A stretch of DNA of 25,482 bases from Bacillota bacterium (lineage in GTDB: Bacteria; Bacillota; Clostridia; Christensenellales; Aristaeellaceae): positions 1-25,482 of the forward strand of contig JAEZLW010000053.1 of assembly GCA_023415145.1 (NCBI GenBank), written 5' to 3'. Under the pieces are notes generated by a model. The model ran no database searches and had not been told where the DNA came from. It saw only the letters and a list, made by a program, of their open reading frames with translations. A program made the translations under genes and the position numbers. This document shows positions 13,905 through 20,327 of this stretch, one piece after another. Within the stretch, counting starts at the first letter, position 1. Each line of letters opens with the position of its first letter.

Positions 13905-15008
13905 ATGGAACAAGCAAAAAAAGAAAAACGGGCACTCCTCAAAGAAGTTGCCCTGGTGTTTTTGAAACTGGGTGCTATCGCCTTCGGCGGCCCGGCCGCC
14001 CACATCGCCATGATGGAGGAAGAGGTGGTACGCCGCCGCAAGTGGCTCAGCAAGGAAGCATTTATGGACAGACTGGGGTTTACCAACCTGATCCCCGGCC
14101 CCAACTCCACAGAGATGGCCATCCACCTGGGGTATGAAAGGGCAGGGCGTGCGGGACTTTTCCTGGCCGGTGCGTGCTTCATTCTGCCCGCGGCTATTAT
14201 GGTAGGATTGCTGGCTTATGTTTATCAGACATTCGGAACCATACCTTCCGTAGCCCATATCTTCGACGGAATGAAACCGGTGATACTCGCCATCGTACTC
14301 CAGGCCATCTTCCGCCTTGGCCAAACGGTACTGAAGAAAATGGATATGGCTGTTCTGTTTGCATTGGTCTTTGCAGGCGCTATGCTGGGGCTTCCGGAAA
14401 TACCGCTGCTGCTGGGTGCAGGCCTTGTGATGCTTATGTTAAGGAAGCTTGGGGAAGGAAAGCCCAAGGCTCTGGCGGTGGAGCCCATCACCGTTTGCGC
14501 ACTGTTTTTCGTATTCCTCAAGATTGGCGCGTTTCTGTACGGCAGCGGGTATGTTTTGATTGCCTTCCTGGAGTCGGAGCTTGTAAAAAACGTTCCCACC
14601 CTCACCGCCCGCCAACTGCTGGATGCCGTGGCAGTAGGCCAGTTTACCCCCGGCCCGGTGTTCACCACGGCCACCTTTGTGGGCTATGTCATTCACGGCT
14701 TGCCCGGTGCCATCGTATCAACATTGGGCATATTCCTTCCTTCGTTCTTGCTGGTGCTTTTGCTGCGGCCCGTCATGAAAAAGATGCGGGCTTCACGCAC
14801 ACTCTCCCATGTGTTGGATGGCGTCAATGCAGCCTCTCTTGCGCTGATGGCAGCTGTCACCTTGAATCTTGGAATGCAGACCCTGGTATCGTGGCCGCAC
14901 ATTCTATTCTTTGCGGCAAGCGCTCTTTTGCTGATCCGCTTCAAGGTTCATTCCGCCCTGCTCATGACAGGCGGCGCGGCAGCGGGCTTTTTGATGGGTG
15001 TATTCTAA
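13905..15008 (+). CDS. chrA: Chromate transporter (CHR family)
   Basis: An integral membrane protein of 367 residues formed by two homologous CHR halves. The first half has FLKLGAIAFGGPAAHIAMME (22-41), then LIPGPNSTEMAIHLGY. The second half has FLKIGAFLYGSGYVLIAFLE, then GQFTPGPVFTTATFVGY. These duplicated FGG/PGP signatures define the family, whose studied members expel chromate by proton antiport; many homologues may carry other oxyanions such as sulfate. GGAGG is seven bases before the ATG. It is divergent from and probably repressed by PadR. The true substrate in this organism is an inference. Confidence 0.93.
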   Translation: MEQAKKEKRALLKEVALVFLKLGAIAFGGPAAHIAMMEEEVVRRRKWLSKEAFMDRLGFTNLIPGPNSTEMAIHLGYERAGRAGLFLAGACFILPAAIMVGLLAYVYQTFGTIPSVAHIFDGMKPVILAIVLQAIFRLGQTVLKKMDMAVLFALVFAGAMLGLPEIPLLLGAGLVMLMLRKLGEGKPKALAVEPITVCALFFVFLKIGAFLYGSGYVLIAFLESELVKNVPTLTARQLLDAVAVGQFTPGPVFTTATFVGYVIHGLPGAIVSTLGIFLPSFLLVLLLRPVMKKMRASRTLSHVLDGVNAASLALMAAVTLNLGMQTLVSWPHILFFAASALLLIRFKVHSALLMTGGAAAGFLMGVF

Positions 15009-15027
15009 GTGATCACACCCTTCTGTA

Positions 15028-15918
15028 TCAAACGCCTGCCTTCTGCTCCTTCATCGAAATGATCATGGCGTGTACCATATCAAACGAACTTTCATCCGAC
15101 AAGTATTGTAGTGTGGCGTATATTCTTTCGGATATGAACTGCACAAATTCCAACAGATCAAGCAGCGTATTCCAGGCATCGCTCTGTTGATATTTACAAA
15201 AACATTTTTGCAGTCTGCGCAAGATATCAGCATCCGTGCGCAACTCTAGAAACCTGCCCTCATAGGTAATGGGGAAATCCTTGCGGGATACGAATGCATT
15301 GTGATATTCAATCAAGCGAATGAGCAGATCGTTCACAGGCCGGTTGATACACCACACAGCAGTCCATAGTTCGCTACGCATCAGCTTCCTGCCTGCCAAA
15401 ACCAAGTGAAACAGCAAGTCGCTGATTAACTTATCTAATTCATCCTTCGATGGAACGGCTACATGCCCTATCTTCATTGTCCTGATGGACGCCTCAATCA
15501 TGGTTTGAAGGTCATTGTCCATAGCGTCATAGATTACCTGATAACCTATTGCATGAATTTCTTTATTGATTTCCAGGGCAGTCTCCATCTTGTGAAAGGG
15601 AATAATCGAAAAGTCGATCATCCGGCTGTCATCGTAAAGCGCCCGCCATACATGCCAGGTCAAGCCAGCGAAACTTAAATCTACCGTTTCTTGGCTTGTT
15701 AATACCACTTTTCCAAACTGCTGCATCCATTGCGGCTGTTTCTCGAGCAGCATGGTATCTCGGGCAAATATCAGTACATCAAGGTCAGACCATTCATCTC
15801 CCGAAGCAAAAGCCCTGACCTGGGAACCGAGCAGCACCACTCCCCGGATGTTGTCTTCCTGACCAGACCATCGCTTGATCAGATCAACGCTTTCCAAATA
15901 CTTCCTATGCATATGCAT
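15028..15918 (-). CDS. Aminoglycoside 6-adenylyltransferase-like (ANT(6)/AadK family) nucleotidyltransferase
   Basis: A 296-residue protein, within the usual size of the ANT(6) family. The nucleotidyltransferase signature G31-S32 followed by D45 and D47 (in DEWSDLDVLIF) is intact. The neighbouring QETVDLSFAGLTWHVWRALYDDSRMIDFSIIP matches the family's second block. The C-terminal half is helical. GGAGG lies four bases before the ATG at 15918; a second ATG at 15912 is also possible. It is convergent with chrA with a 19-base gap. Family members transfer AMP to streptomycin, but many chromosomal homologues confer no resistance, so activity cannot be claimed. Confidence 0.88.
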   Translation of the reverse strand: MHMHRKYLESVDLIKRWSGQEDNIRGVVLLGSQVRAFASGDEWSDLDVLIFARDTMLLEKQPQWMQQFGKVVLTSQETVDLSFAGLTWHVWRALYDDSRMIDFSIIPFHKMETALEINKEIHAIGYQVIYDAMDNDLQTMIEASIRTMKIGHVAVPSKDELDKLISDLLFHLVLAGRKLMRSELWTAVWCINRPVNDLLIRLIEYHNAFVSRKDFPITYEGRFLELRTDADILRRLQKCFCKYQQSDAWNTLLDLLEFVQFISERIYATLQYLSDESSFDMVHAMIISMKEQKAGV

Positions 15919-16080
15919 CTATCCTCCGGCAGCAAATTTCACATGGCATATATGAAGTTAACCAAGTATTCAGATTCTCAAAGCGGAATTGATCTATGCC
16001 AGTATACCATCTATTCTGACATACCACAACAAGTCATGGGTTATGGATTCCATGGCAGCGCTACATTATGAACCAGCTTC

Positions 16081-16110
16081 TTGAAAACAGGAAAGGTACA
16101 ATGATATAAT
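16081..16110 (+). promoter_or_regulatory. Promoter of the holin-ThrE operon
   Basis: TTGAAA (16081-16086), an 18-nt spacer and a perfect TATAAT (16105-16110). Initiation would fall at about 16117, inside the hairpin annotated at 16112-16153. Confidence 0.65.
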
Positions 16111-16111
16111 G

Positions 16112-16153
16112 AACCGGCGGCTTCTTGCGAAAACAAGATCGCGCCGGTTTTTT
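16112..16153 (+). terminator. Terminator-like hairpin at the promoter start site
   Basis: AACCGGCG (16112-16119) pairs with CGCCGGTT (16142-16149) and is followed by TTTT. No plus-strand gene ends nearby (the previous plus gene ends at 15008), so it is either a leader attenuator or a stop for readthrough. A transcript starting at about 16117 would lack part of the left arm. Confidence 0.45.
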
Positions 16154-16195
16154 CTGCACAGCTTTATTGGATTGACGTCATGGAGGAGGGCGCTT

Positions 16196-16546
16196 ATGCG
16201 CGGCATGGTCTTGCGGTTTCTGGCCTGCGTGGGGGCAGTACCCCTGTGCGTTTATCTCCTGCCGGGGGTAACAGCTACAGAATACATCTACGCAGTCTAC
16301 GCCGGGGCGGTTCTGGGTGTGATATACATCACCCTGCGGCCCATTGCCAAACTGCTCCTGGGTGTGTTCAACCTGTTCACCCTGGGGCTTTTGTATGTAC
16401 TGCTGGACGCCTGGCTGGTACAGCTTTGCAGTTGGGTGATGCTTGACAAGTTCCATGTGGACAGTTTTTTATGGGCGCTTATCACCGCTCTGATCGTAAA
16501 CGTAGCCCGGGGATTTTTCGGCAAAGCATTCAGGAAGACAAAATAA
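16196..16546 (+). CDS. Phage-holin-4-like small membrane protein (PF04020/YvlD type)
   Basis: A 116-residue protein with about four hydrophobic helices: residues 4-22, 29-46, 54-80 and 87-105 approximately. The central GAVLGVIYITLRPIAKLLLGVFNLFTLGLLYVLLDAWL matches the phage_holin_4_2 family, whose chromosomal members such as YvlD are envelope-stress-linked membrane proteins and not phage genes. ATG at 16196 is set by GGAGGAGGG five bases upstream; a longer frame from 16109 would read through the hairpin. It begins an apparent operon with the two ThrE genes (25-base gap). Confidence 0.85.
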   Translation: MRGMVLRFLACVGAVPLCVYLLPGVTATEYIYAVYAGAVLGVIYITLRPIAKLLLGVFNLFTLGLLYVLLDAWLVQLCSWVMLDKFHVDSFLWALITALIVNVARGFFGKAFRKTK

Positions 16547-16570
16547 ACAATTTCTATATAAGAGGCCCGT

Positions 16571-17341
16571 ATGGAAAACGAGTGCATGATGGAAGCCGCC
16601 GGGCTGGCAGGCCGGATCATACTGGAAAACGGCGGCGAAACCTACCGGGCGGAAGATACGGTGGAACGAATGGGCCGGGCCTTCGGCTGCACAAAGGTGG
16701 AAGTGTTCGCCGTGCCCAGCGGTATGTTTATTACCCTTGCCTTTCCGAATGGGGAGGAAAAAACATCCGTGCAGCGCATACGCCGCCGCGGTACGCACCT
16801 GGAAAAAGTGGATGACGCCAACCATGTCAGCCGGGCGGTGGCCGCCGGGGACTTGTCCCCAGGGGAAGCACTCAAAAGGTTAAGGGAAATCGCCGCCTGG
16901 GAGGATAAAAAAGGCAGGTCCTACATGCCCTGGGCCGCTGCGCTGTCCTCTTTTTGCTTTGCTTTTATGTTCGGCGGCGGGTTTATGGACGGCGGAGTCG
17001 CCTTTGCCTGTGCAGCATTAACACAGGGCCTGATCCGGCTAATTAAAAAATTCAGCCTTTATTACATTGTAACAAGCCTGTCGGGAGGGGCCATTTGCAC
17101 TTTGATCCCCCTTGTGTTCCATCGCTTGACCGGGCTTGGCCTTGTGGATGCCATGGTGGCCGGCGCACTGATGCCTTTGCTTCCCGGCCTTGCCATGACC
17201 AACGCGGTGCAGGATACCATGCGGGGAGACATGCTTTCCGGCGTAACCCATGCTTCTCAGGCACTGCTGATTTTGGCACTGGTCGCCGGCGGAGCGCTGG
17301 TGGCCCAAAGCCTGTTTCTCATGCTGGAAAGGGGATTTTGA
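16571..17341 (+). CDS. Threonine/serine exporter family protein, large subunit (ThrE_1/DUF1212)
   Basis: A 256-residue protein. The cytoplasmic N-terminal part of about 115 residues has the family markers ILENGGETYRAEDTVERM and EVFAVPSGMFITL. Five hydrophobic segments follow, including the PLLPGLAMTNAVQDTMRGDMLSG loop typical of DUF1212. Together with the next gene it reconstitutes the ThrE exporter fold that is a single chain in Corynebacterium. The likely role is export of threonine, serine or small peptides; the substrate is an inference. The ribosome site (AAGAGG) is weak, consistent with coupling to the upstream gene. Confidence 0.92.
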   Translation: MENECMMEAAGLAGRIILENGGETYRAEDTVERMGRAFGCTKVEVFAVPSGMFITLAFPNGEEKTSVQRIRRRGTHLEKVDDANHVSRAVAAGDLSPGEALKRLREIAAWEDKKGRSYMPWAAALSSFCFAFMFGGGFMDGGVAFACAALTQGLIRLIKKFSLYYIVTSLSGGAICTLIPLVFHRLTGLGLVDAMVAGALMPLLPGLAMTNAVQDTMRGDMLSGVTHASQALLILALVAGGALVAQSLFLMLERGF

Positions 17342-17342
17342 T

Positions 17343-17798
17343 ATGATTGGCTCCTTTTTGGCAGCCCTTCTGATCAGTTTTTTTGCCACCCTTGGCTTTG
17401 GCGTGCTGCTGCACGCTCCCAACCGCGCGCTTTTGCCGGCTTCCTTAACCGGCATGGCCGCCCATGGCTGTTACTTTATGCTGAGTGCAATAGGTGTTGC
17501 CGGGCAGGCGGCCATTTTTGCCGCCGCAGCAGGCGCGGCCATCCTGGCCGAGCTGCTGGCCCGGCATATGAAGATGGCCGCAACCGTGTTCATCACGTTG
17601 TCCATCATTCCCCTGGTGCCGGGCCTCAACCTGTACCGCGCCATGGCCTATCTGGCCCAGGGGCAAAGTGAGGCCGGGCTTGAACTTGGTGTATCCGCCA
17701 TGCTCACCATTTTGATGATTTCCCTTGGGATCGGCATGGGATCCTTCCTGGTCCGGCTTCGCAGGGGCAACAGGGGTGCTTCCACTGTACCCCGCTAA
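17343..17798 (+). CDS. Threonine/serine exporter family protein, small subunit (ThrE_2/DUF3815)
   Basis: A 151-residue protein, almost wholly hydrophobic, with four to five helices and the family signature SIIPLVPGLNLYRAMAYLAQG. Its ATG follows the ThrE_1 stop by a single base, with AAAGGGGA upstream, so the two are translated together and probably form one transporter complex. The C-terminal tail is short and basic. Confidence 0.92.
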   Translation: MIGSFLAALLISFFATLGFGVLLHAPNRALLPASLTGMAAHGCYFMLSAIGVAGQAAIFAAAAGAAILAELLARHMKMAATVFITLSIIPLVPGLNLYRAMAYLAQGQSEAGLELGVSAMLTILMISLGIGMGSFLVRLRRGNRGASTVPR

Positions 17799-17817
17799 GG
17801 GGATGATATCCCTTTAG
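17795..17817 (+). other. Hairpin at the 3' end of the ThrE operon
   Basis: CTAAGGGGAT (17795-17804) pairs with ATCCCTTTAG (17808-17817) with one G-T pair and a three-base loop. The stem includes the ThrE_2 stop codon. No T-run follows directly, so it is at best a weak terminator or an RNA-stabilising stem. Confidence 0.4.
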
Positions 17818-17873
17818 AATCCATAGACTATTGTTTCTTCTAAAAAAAATTCATGTTTTCTTTCATAAACCTC

Positions 17874-17902
17874 TTTACAAGCACTGGCGACAGTGCTATT
17901 AT
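17874..17902 (+). promoter_or_regulatory. Promoter with palindromic operator in its spacer, upstream of the Lnt-like gene
   Basis: TTTACA (17874-17879), 17 nt and TATTAT (17897-17902). Sixteen of the 17 spacer bases (17881-17896) form the palindrome GCACTGGCGACAGTGC with 6-bp perfect arms. A dimeric repressor bound there would block polymerase; the TetR gene downstream is the natural candidate. Confidence 0.7.
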
Positions 17903-17972
17903 GTTCGTGCGTTTTGAACATTCGTCCTAAACAATTGAACTAAATCACACAAACATCAGGAGGAAGAAAAAA

Positions 17973-19568
17973 ATGAAAAGACGCATGCCCCTTTTCAAGG
18001 ATCGGTTTTCACTTTTGTGGCTGGCCGCAGGGTTTCTGCTGCTGTTGTTTTCCAATGGATTCCATATGGTACCAGTTGCCGCCTGGCTGGGACCCATCTT
18101 CATGCTCAGGTTCCTGCGCGGCGCAAAGCCGCTGGCAGGGTTGATCATCGGGTATCTTGCCAATGCCGTTGTCTTCTTTTTTCAGTGGTTCCCGGCTTTT
18201 CAGGATGCGGGCATCATGTTTTCTGTGTACACGGCGGTTTTTGGCCTGCTGGTATATTTGCCTTACGTGGCTGACCGACTGATCTTCCCCCGCGTGAAGG
18301 GCTTTCTATCCACACTGGTTTTTCCCACTGCTTGGGTAGTAGTAGAATATCTGCTTCACCTATACCTGCCGCTGGGAACGTTTTTTAACCTGGCGTATAC
18401 GCAAAACACGAATCTGCCTTTACTGCAATTGATGTCGGTAACGGGCCTGTGGGGTGTATCCTTCCTTGTAACCTGGTTTGCAGCGGTGATGAATTATCTT
18501 TGGGACCATGGCTTCGACTGGAAAAAATCATCCCGTGGTGTGGCAGCCTATGCGCTGATATTGACTGTTGTACTGATGGGCGGCGGCTTGCGCCTTGCAC
18601 TTTCCCGGCCCACGGCCGATACCGTTCAGGTATCGGTTCTAACCACCAATTTAGATGGTGAGCCCTTGCCCGACGCCGAAACGAAAGAGTACGATATGCT
18701 GGTGAAAGGCACGCTGCCAGAGGCGGAAAAACAGGCAATAAAAGATAAAATGGACGCCATGAACGCCGACCTGTTCGGGCGAGCCAAGACTCAGGCCCGT
18801 GCCGGTTCAAAGATCATCACCTTCAGCGAGTTCAATGTACAAGCCTTGTCCGAGGATGAGCAGCGCGTTCTCAACGAAGCCAAGGCTCTTGCCCGCGAGG
18901 AACAAATCTATCTTGTGTTCCCATTTGAGCTTACGGAGCCAGACCTTAACAAGCGAAAGGATCCAATGATATTCCAGGTAAACAAATCGGTTATGATTAC
19001 CCCAGATGGTGAAATCGCCTATCAATATGTCAAGCATAACCTTCTCATCGGGCCTGAGCAGGAACATACCGAAAGGGGCGAACGAAAGATACTGTCCATC
19101 GATACGCCCTATGGCAGGCTTGCCAGCGTCATCTGCCTGGATATGGAATACCCCGACTTCATGCGCTTGGCCGCACAGCAAAACGTGGATATAGTGTTTA
19201 GCGGCGCCATCGACGGAACGACCGCCACCAAAGGCAATCCACTGCATTCCATCATGGCTTCCTACCGTACAGTTGAAAGCGGATTCTCGCTGGCTCGGGC
19301 AGGCTATTACGGTCAAAACATTGCCGCCGATTACCAGGGCAGAATCATTGGTGCGGCAAACCATTACACGGCGGGCGACCGCACGGTTACGGCCAGGCTG
19401 CCAATGAAAGGCATAAAGACCATCTACGGAATGGTCGGTGACTTCTTTCCCCTTACGGCATGCGCCCTACTGGTATTCTTCATTGCCTACTCGTGCTTTA
19501 CAAGCATTCGTTCAAGAAGCGCTCTCAAAAAAGAGCTGGCCAGAAAGCAAACTGGAATTGCACCATAA
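17973..19568 (+). CDS. Apolipoprotein N-acyltransferase-like membrane protein (carbon-nitrogen hydrolase domain)
   Basis: A 531-residue protein with Lnt architecture: about six to seven N-terminal helices (residues 12-210), an extracytoplasmic nitrilase domain (215-480) and one C-terminal helix (490-508). The catalytic triad can be assigned as E286 (TFSEFNV), K354 (YQYVKHNLL) and C388 (SVICLDMEYPD). In proteobacterial Lnt the cysteine is followed by Tyr-Glu; here it is Leu-Asp, a notable change. Canonical Lnt acylates lipoproteins in Gram-negatives and Actinobacteria; Firmicutes mostly use other enzymes, so this may be a diverged acyltransferase or another amide-processing membrane nitrilase. 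AGGAGG precedes the ATG. It is followed by a TetR gene with 67 bases between. Confidence 0.78.
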   Translation: MKRRMPLFKDRFSLLWLAAGFLLLLFSNGFHMVPVAAWLGPIFMLRFLRGAKPLAGLIIGYLANAVVFFFQWFPAFQDAGIMFSVYTAVFGLLVYLPYVADRLIFPRVKGFLSTLVFPTAWVVVEYLLHLYLPLGTFFNLAYTQNTNLPLLQLMSVTGLWGVSFLVTWFAAVMNYLWDHGFDWKKSSRGVAAYALILTVVLMGGGLRLALSRPTADTVQVSVLTTNLDGEPLPDAETKEYDMLVKGTLPEAEKQAIKDKMDAMNADLFGRAKTQARAGSKIITFSEFNVQALSEDEQRVLNEAKALAREEQIYLVFPFELTEPDLNKRKDPMIFQVNKSVMITPDGEIAYQYVKHNLLIGPEQEHTERGERKILSIDTPYGRLASVICLDMEYPDFMRLAAQQNVDIVFSGAIDGTTATKGNPLHSIMASYRTVESGFSLARAGYYGQNIAADYQGRIIGAANHYTAGDRTVTARLPMKGIKTIYGMVGDFFPLTACALLVFFIAYSCFTSIRSRSALKKELARKQTGIAP

Positions 19569-19580
19569 GTTGTCCAAACA

Positions 19581-19589
19581 TGCTATAAT
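19581..19589 (+). promoter_or_regulatory. Extended -10 promoter of the TetR gene
   Basis: TGCTATAAT, a TG-N-TATAAT extended -10, lies about 47 bases before the TetR ATG. No good -35 at normal spacing is present, as usual for extended -10 promoters. Confidence 0.55.
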
Positions 19590-19635
19590 CTAAGCGTCAG
19601 GCAGTTTGCCGTACGCTACAAGGAGCATGAAGCAC

Positions 19636-20208
19636 ATGAAGGATGCCGCAATCCGCAAAAAGCTGCTGGAGGCCACCATCAACAGCATTGAAATCTACGG
19701 GATCGAAGGCTGTACCATCCGCAACATCGCCAAGGAAGCCGGAGTTACCTTTTCTTCCGTCCATTACTATTTTGAATCCAAGGAGGAACTGGTAGGCGAA
19801 GCGCTGAACCTTGCCATCAGCGGATCGTTCGAAGACATGGAAGGCATGTGGGAAAACAGGACGGACGATCTGACTGCCCTCAAGGATATGCTGACACACC
19901 TGTTTGAAGGGGCTATCCGCTATCCCGGCATCACCCGGGCGGGGCTGCATCCCCTTTTGATGCAAGGGAAAACGGATGGCCTTTTTATAACAAAGCTGAA
20001 TGCTTTTCTCTTAAAAATCGCTCTGGGGCTCTCTCAAAAGCGCGGTCTTGACAAGGATGTGCTTAATTTGAAGCTGGCGCGCGCATTTTCCGCCGTTCTC
20101 TTTCTGGGTATCGCTCCCAAAGCTTTTCAGGAGCTACCATCCGCCAATTTTAACGATATGGAAAACAGGGTGCGGTTTATAGAAAGCCTTACGGACGATT
20201 TGCTATAA
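19636..20208 (+). CDS. TetR/AcrR-family transcriptional regulator
   Basis: A 190-residue regulator. The N-terminal helix-turn-helix is clear: LLEATINSIEIYGIEGCTIR, then NIAKEAGVTFSSVHYYFESKEELV (about 10-53), the family signature with YYF. The C-terminal ligand-binding domain is divergent and its ligand cannot be guessed. ATG at 19636 has AAGGAG ten bases upstream; an ATG nine bases earlier is too close to that site. It lies directly behind the Lnt-like gene and likely acts on the palindrome in that gene's promoter. A strong hairpin follows. Confidence 0.92.
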   Translation: MKDAAIRKKLLEATINSIEIYGIEGCTIRNIAKEAGVTFSSVHYYFESKEELVGEALNLAISGSFEDMEGMWENRTDDLTALKDMLTHLFEGAIRYPGITRAGLHPLLMQGKTDGLFITKLNAFLLKIALGLSQKRGLDKDVLNLKLARAFSAVLFLGIAPKAFQELPSANFNDMENRVRFIESLTDDLL

Positions 20209-20240
20209 AGCATTCTAAGAAAAGCAGAGCGCTACAAAAA

Positions 20241-20285
20241 GCATCATGCCATTTTTAATACAAAAATGGCATGATGCTGTGTCTT
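20241..20285. terminator. 17-bp hairpin terminator between convergent TetR and PG-binding genes
   Basis: AGCATCATGCCATTTTT (20241-20257) pairs perfectly with AAAAATGGCATGATGCT (20263-20279) over a five-base loop. Because the inner part of the stem is A/T, it offers a T-stretch in either direction and probably ends both transcripts. Confidence 0.75.
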
Positions 20286-20327
20286 TATCGCCCCATCGAA
20301 GCATAAGGCTTGTATCGCTTTTTTGCT

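Noticed and set aside
14174..15190. 338-codon frame overlapping chrA in another frame
   Set aside because: chrA has intact family motifs across the same stretch, and this frame reads through into the antisense of the next gene, with Cys/His/Arg-rich shadow composition.
16196..16546. Prophage remnant, suggested by the holin-like protein
   Set aside because: The family is widespread as a chromosomal membrane protein and no other phage gene is nearby.
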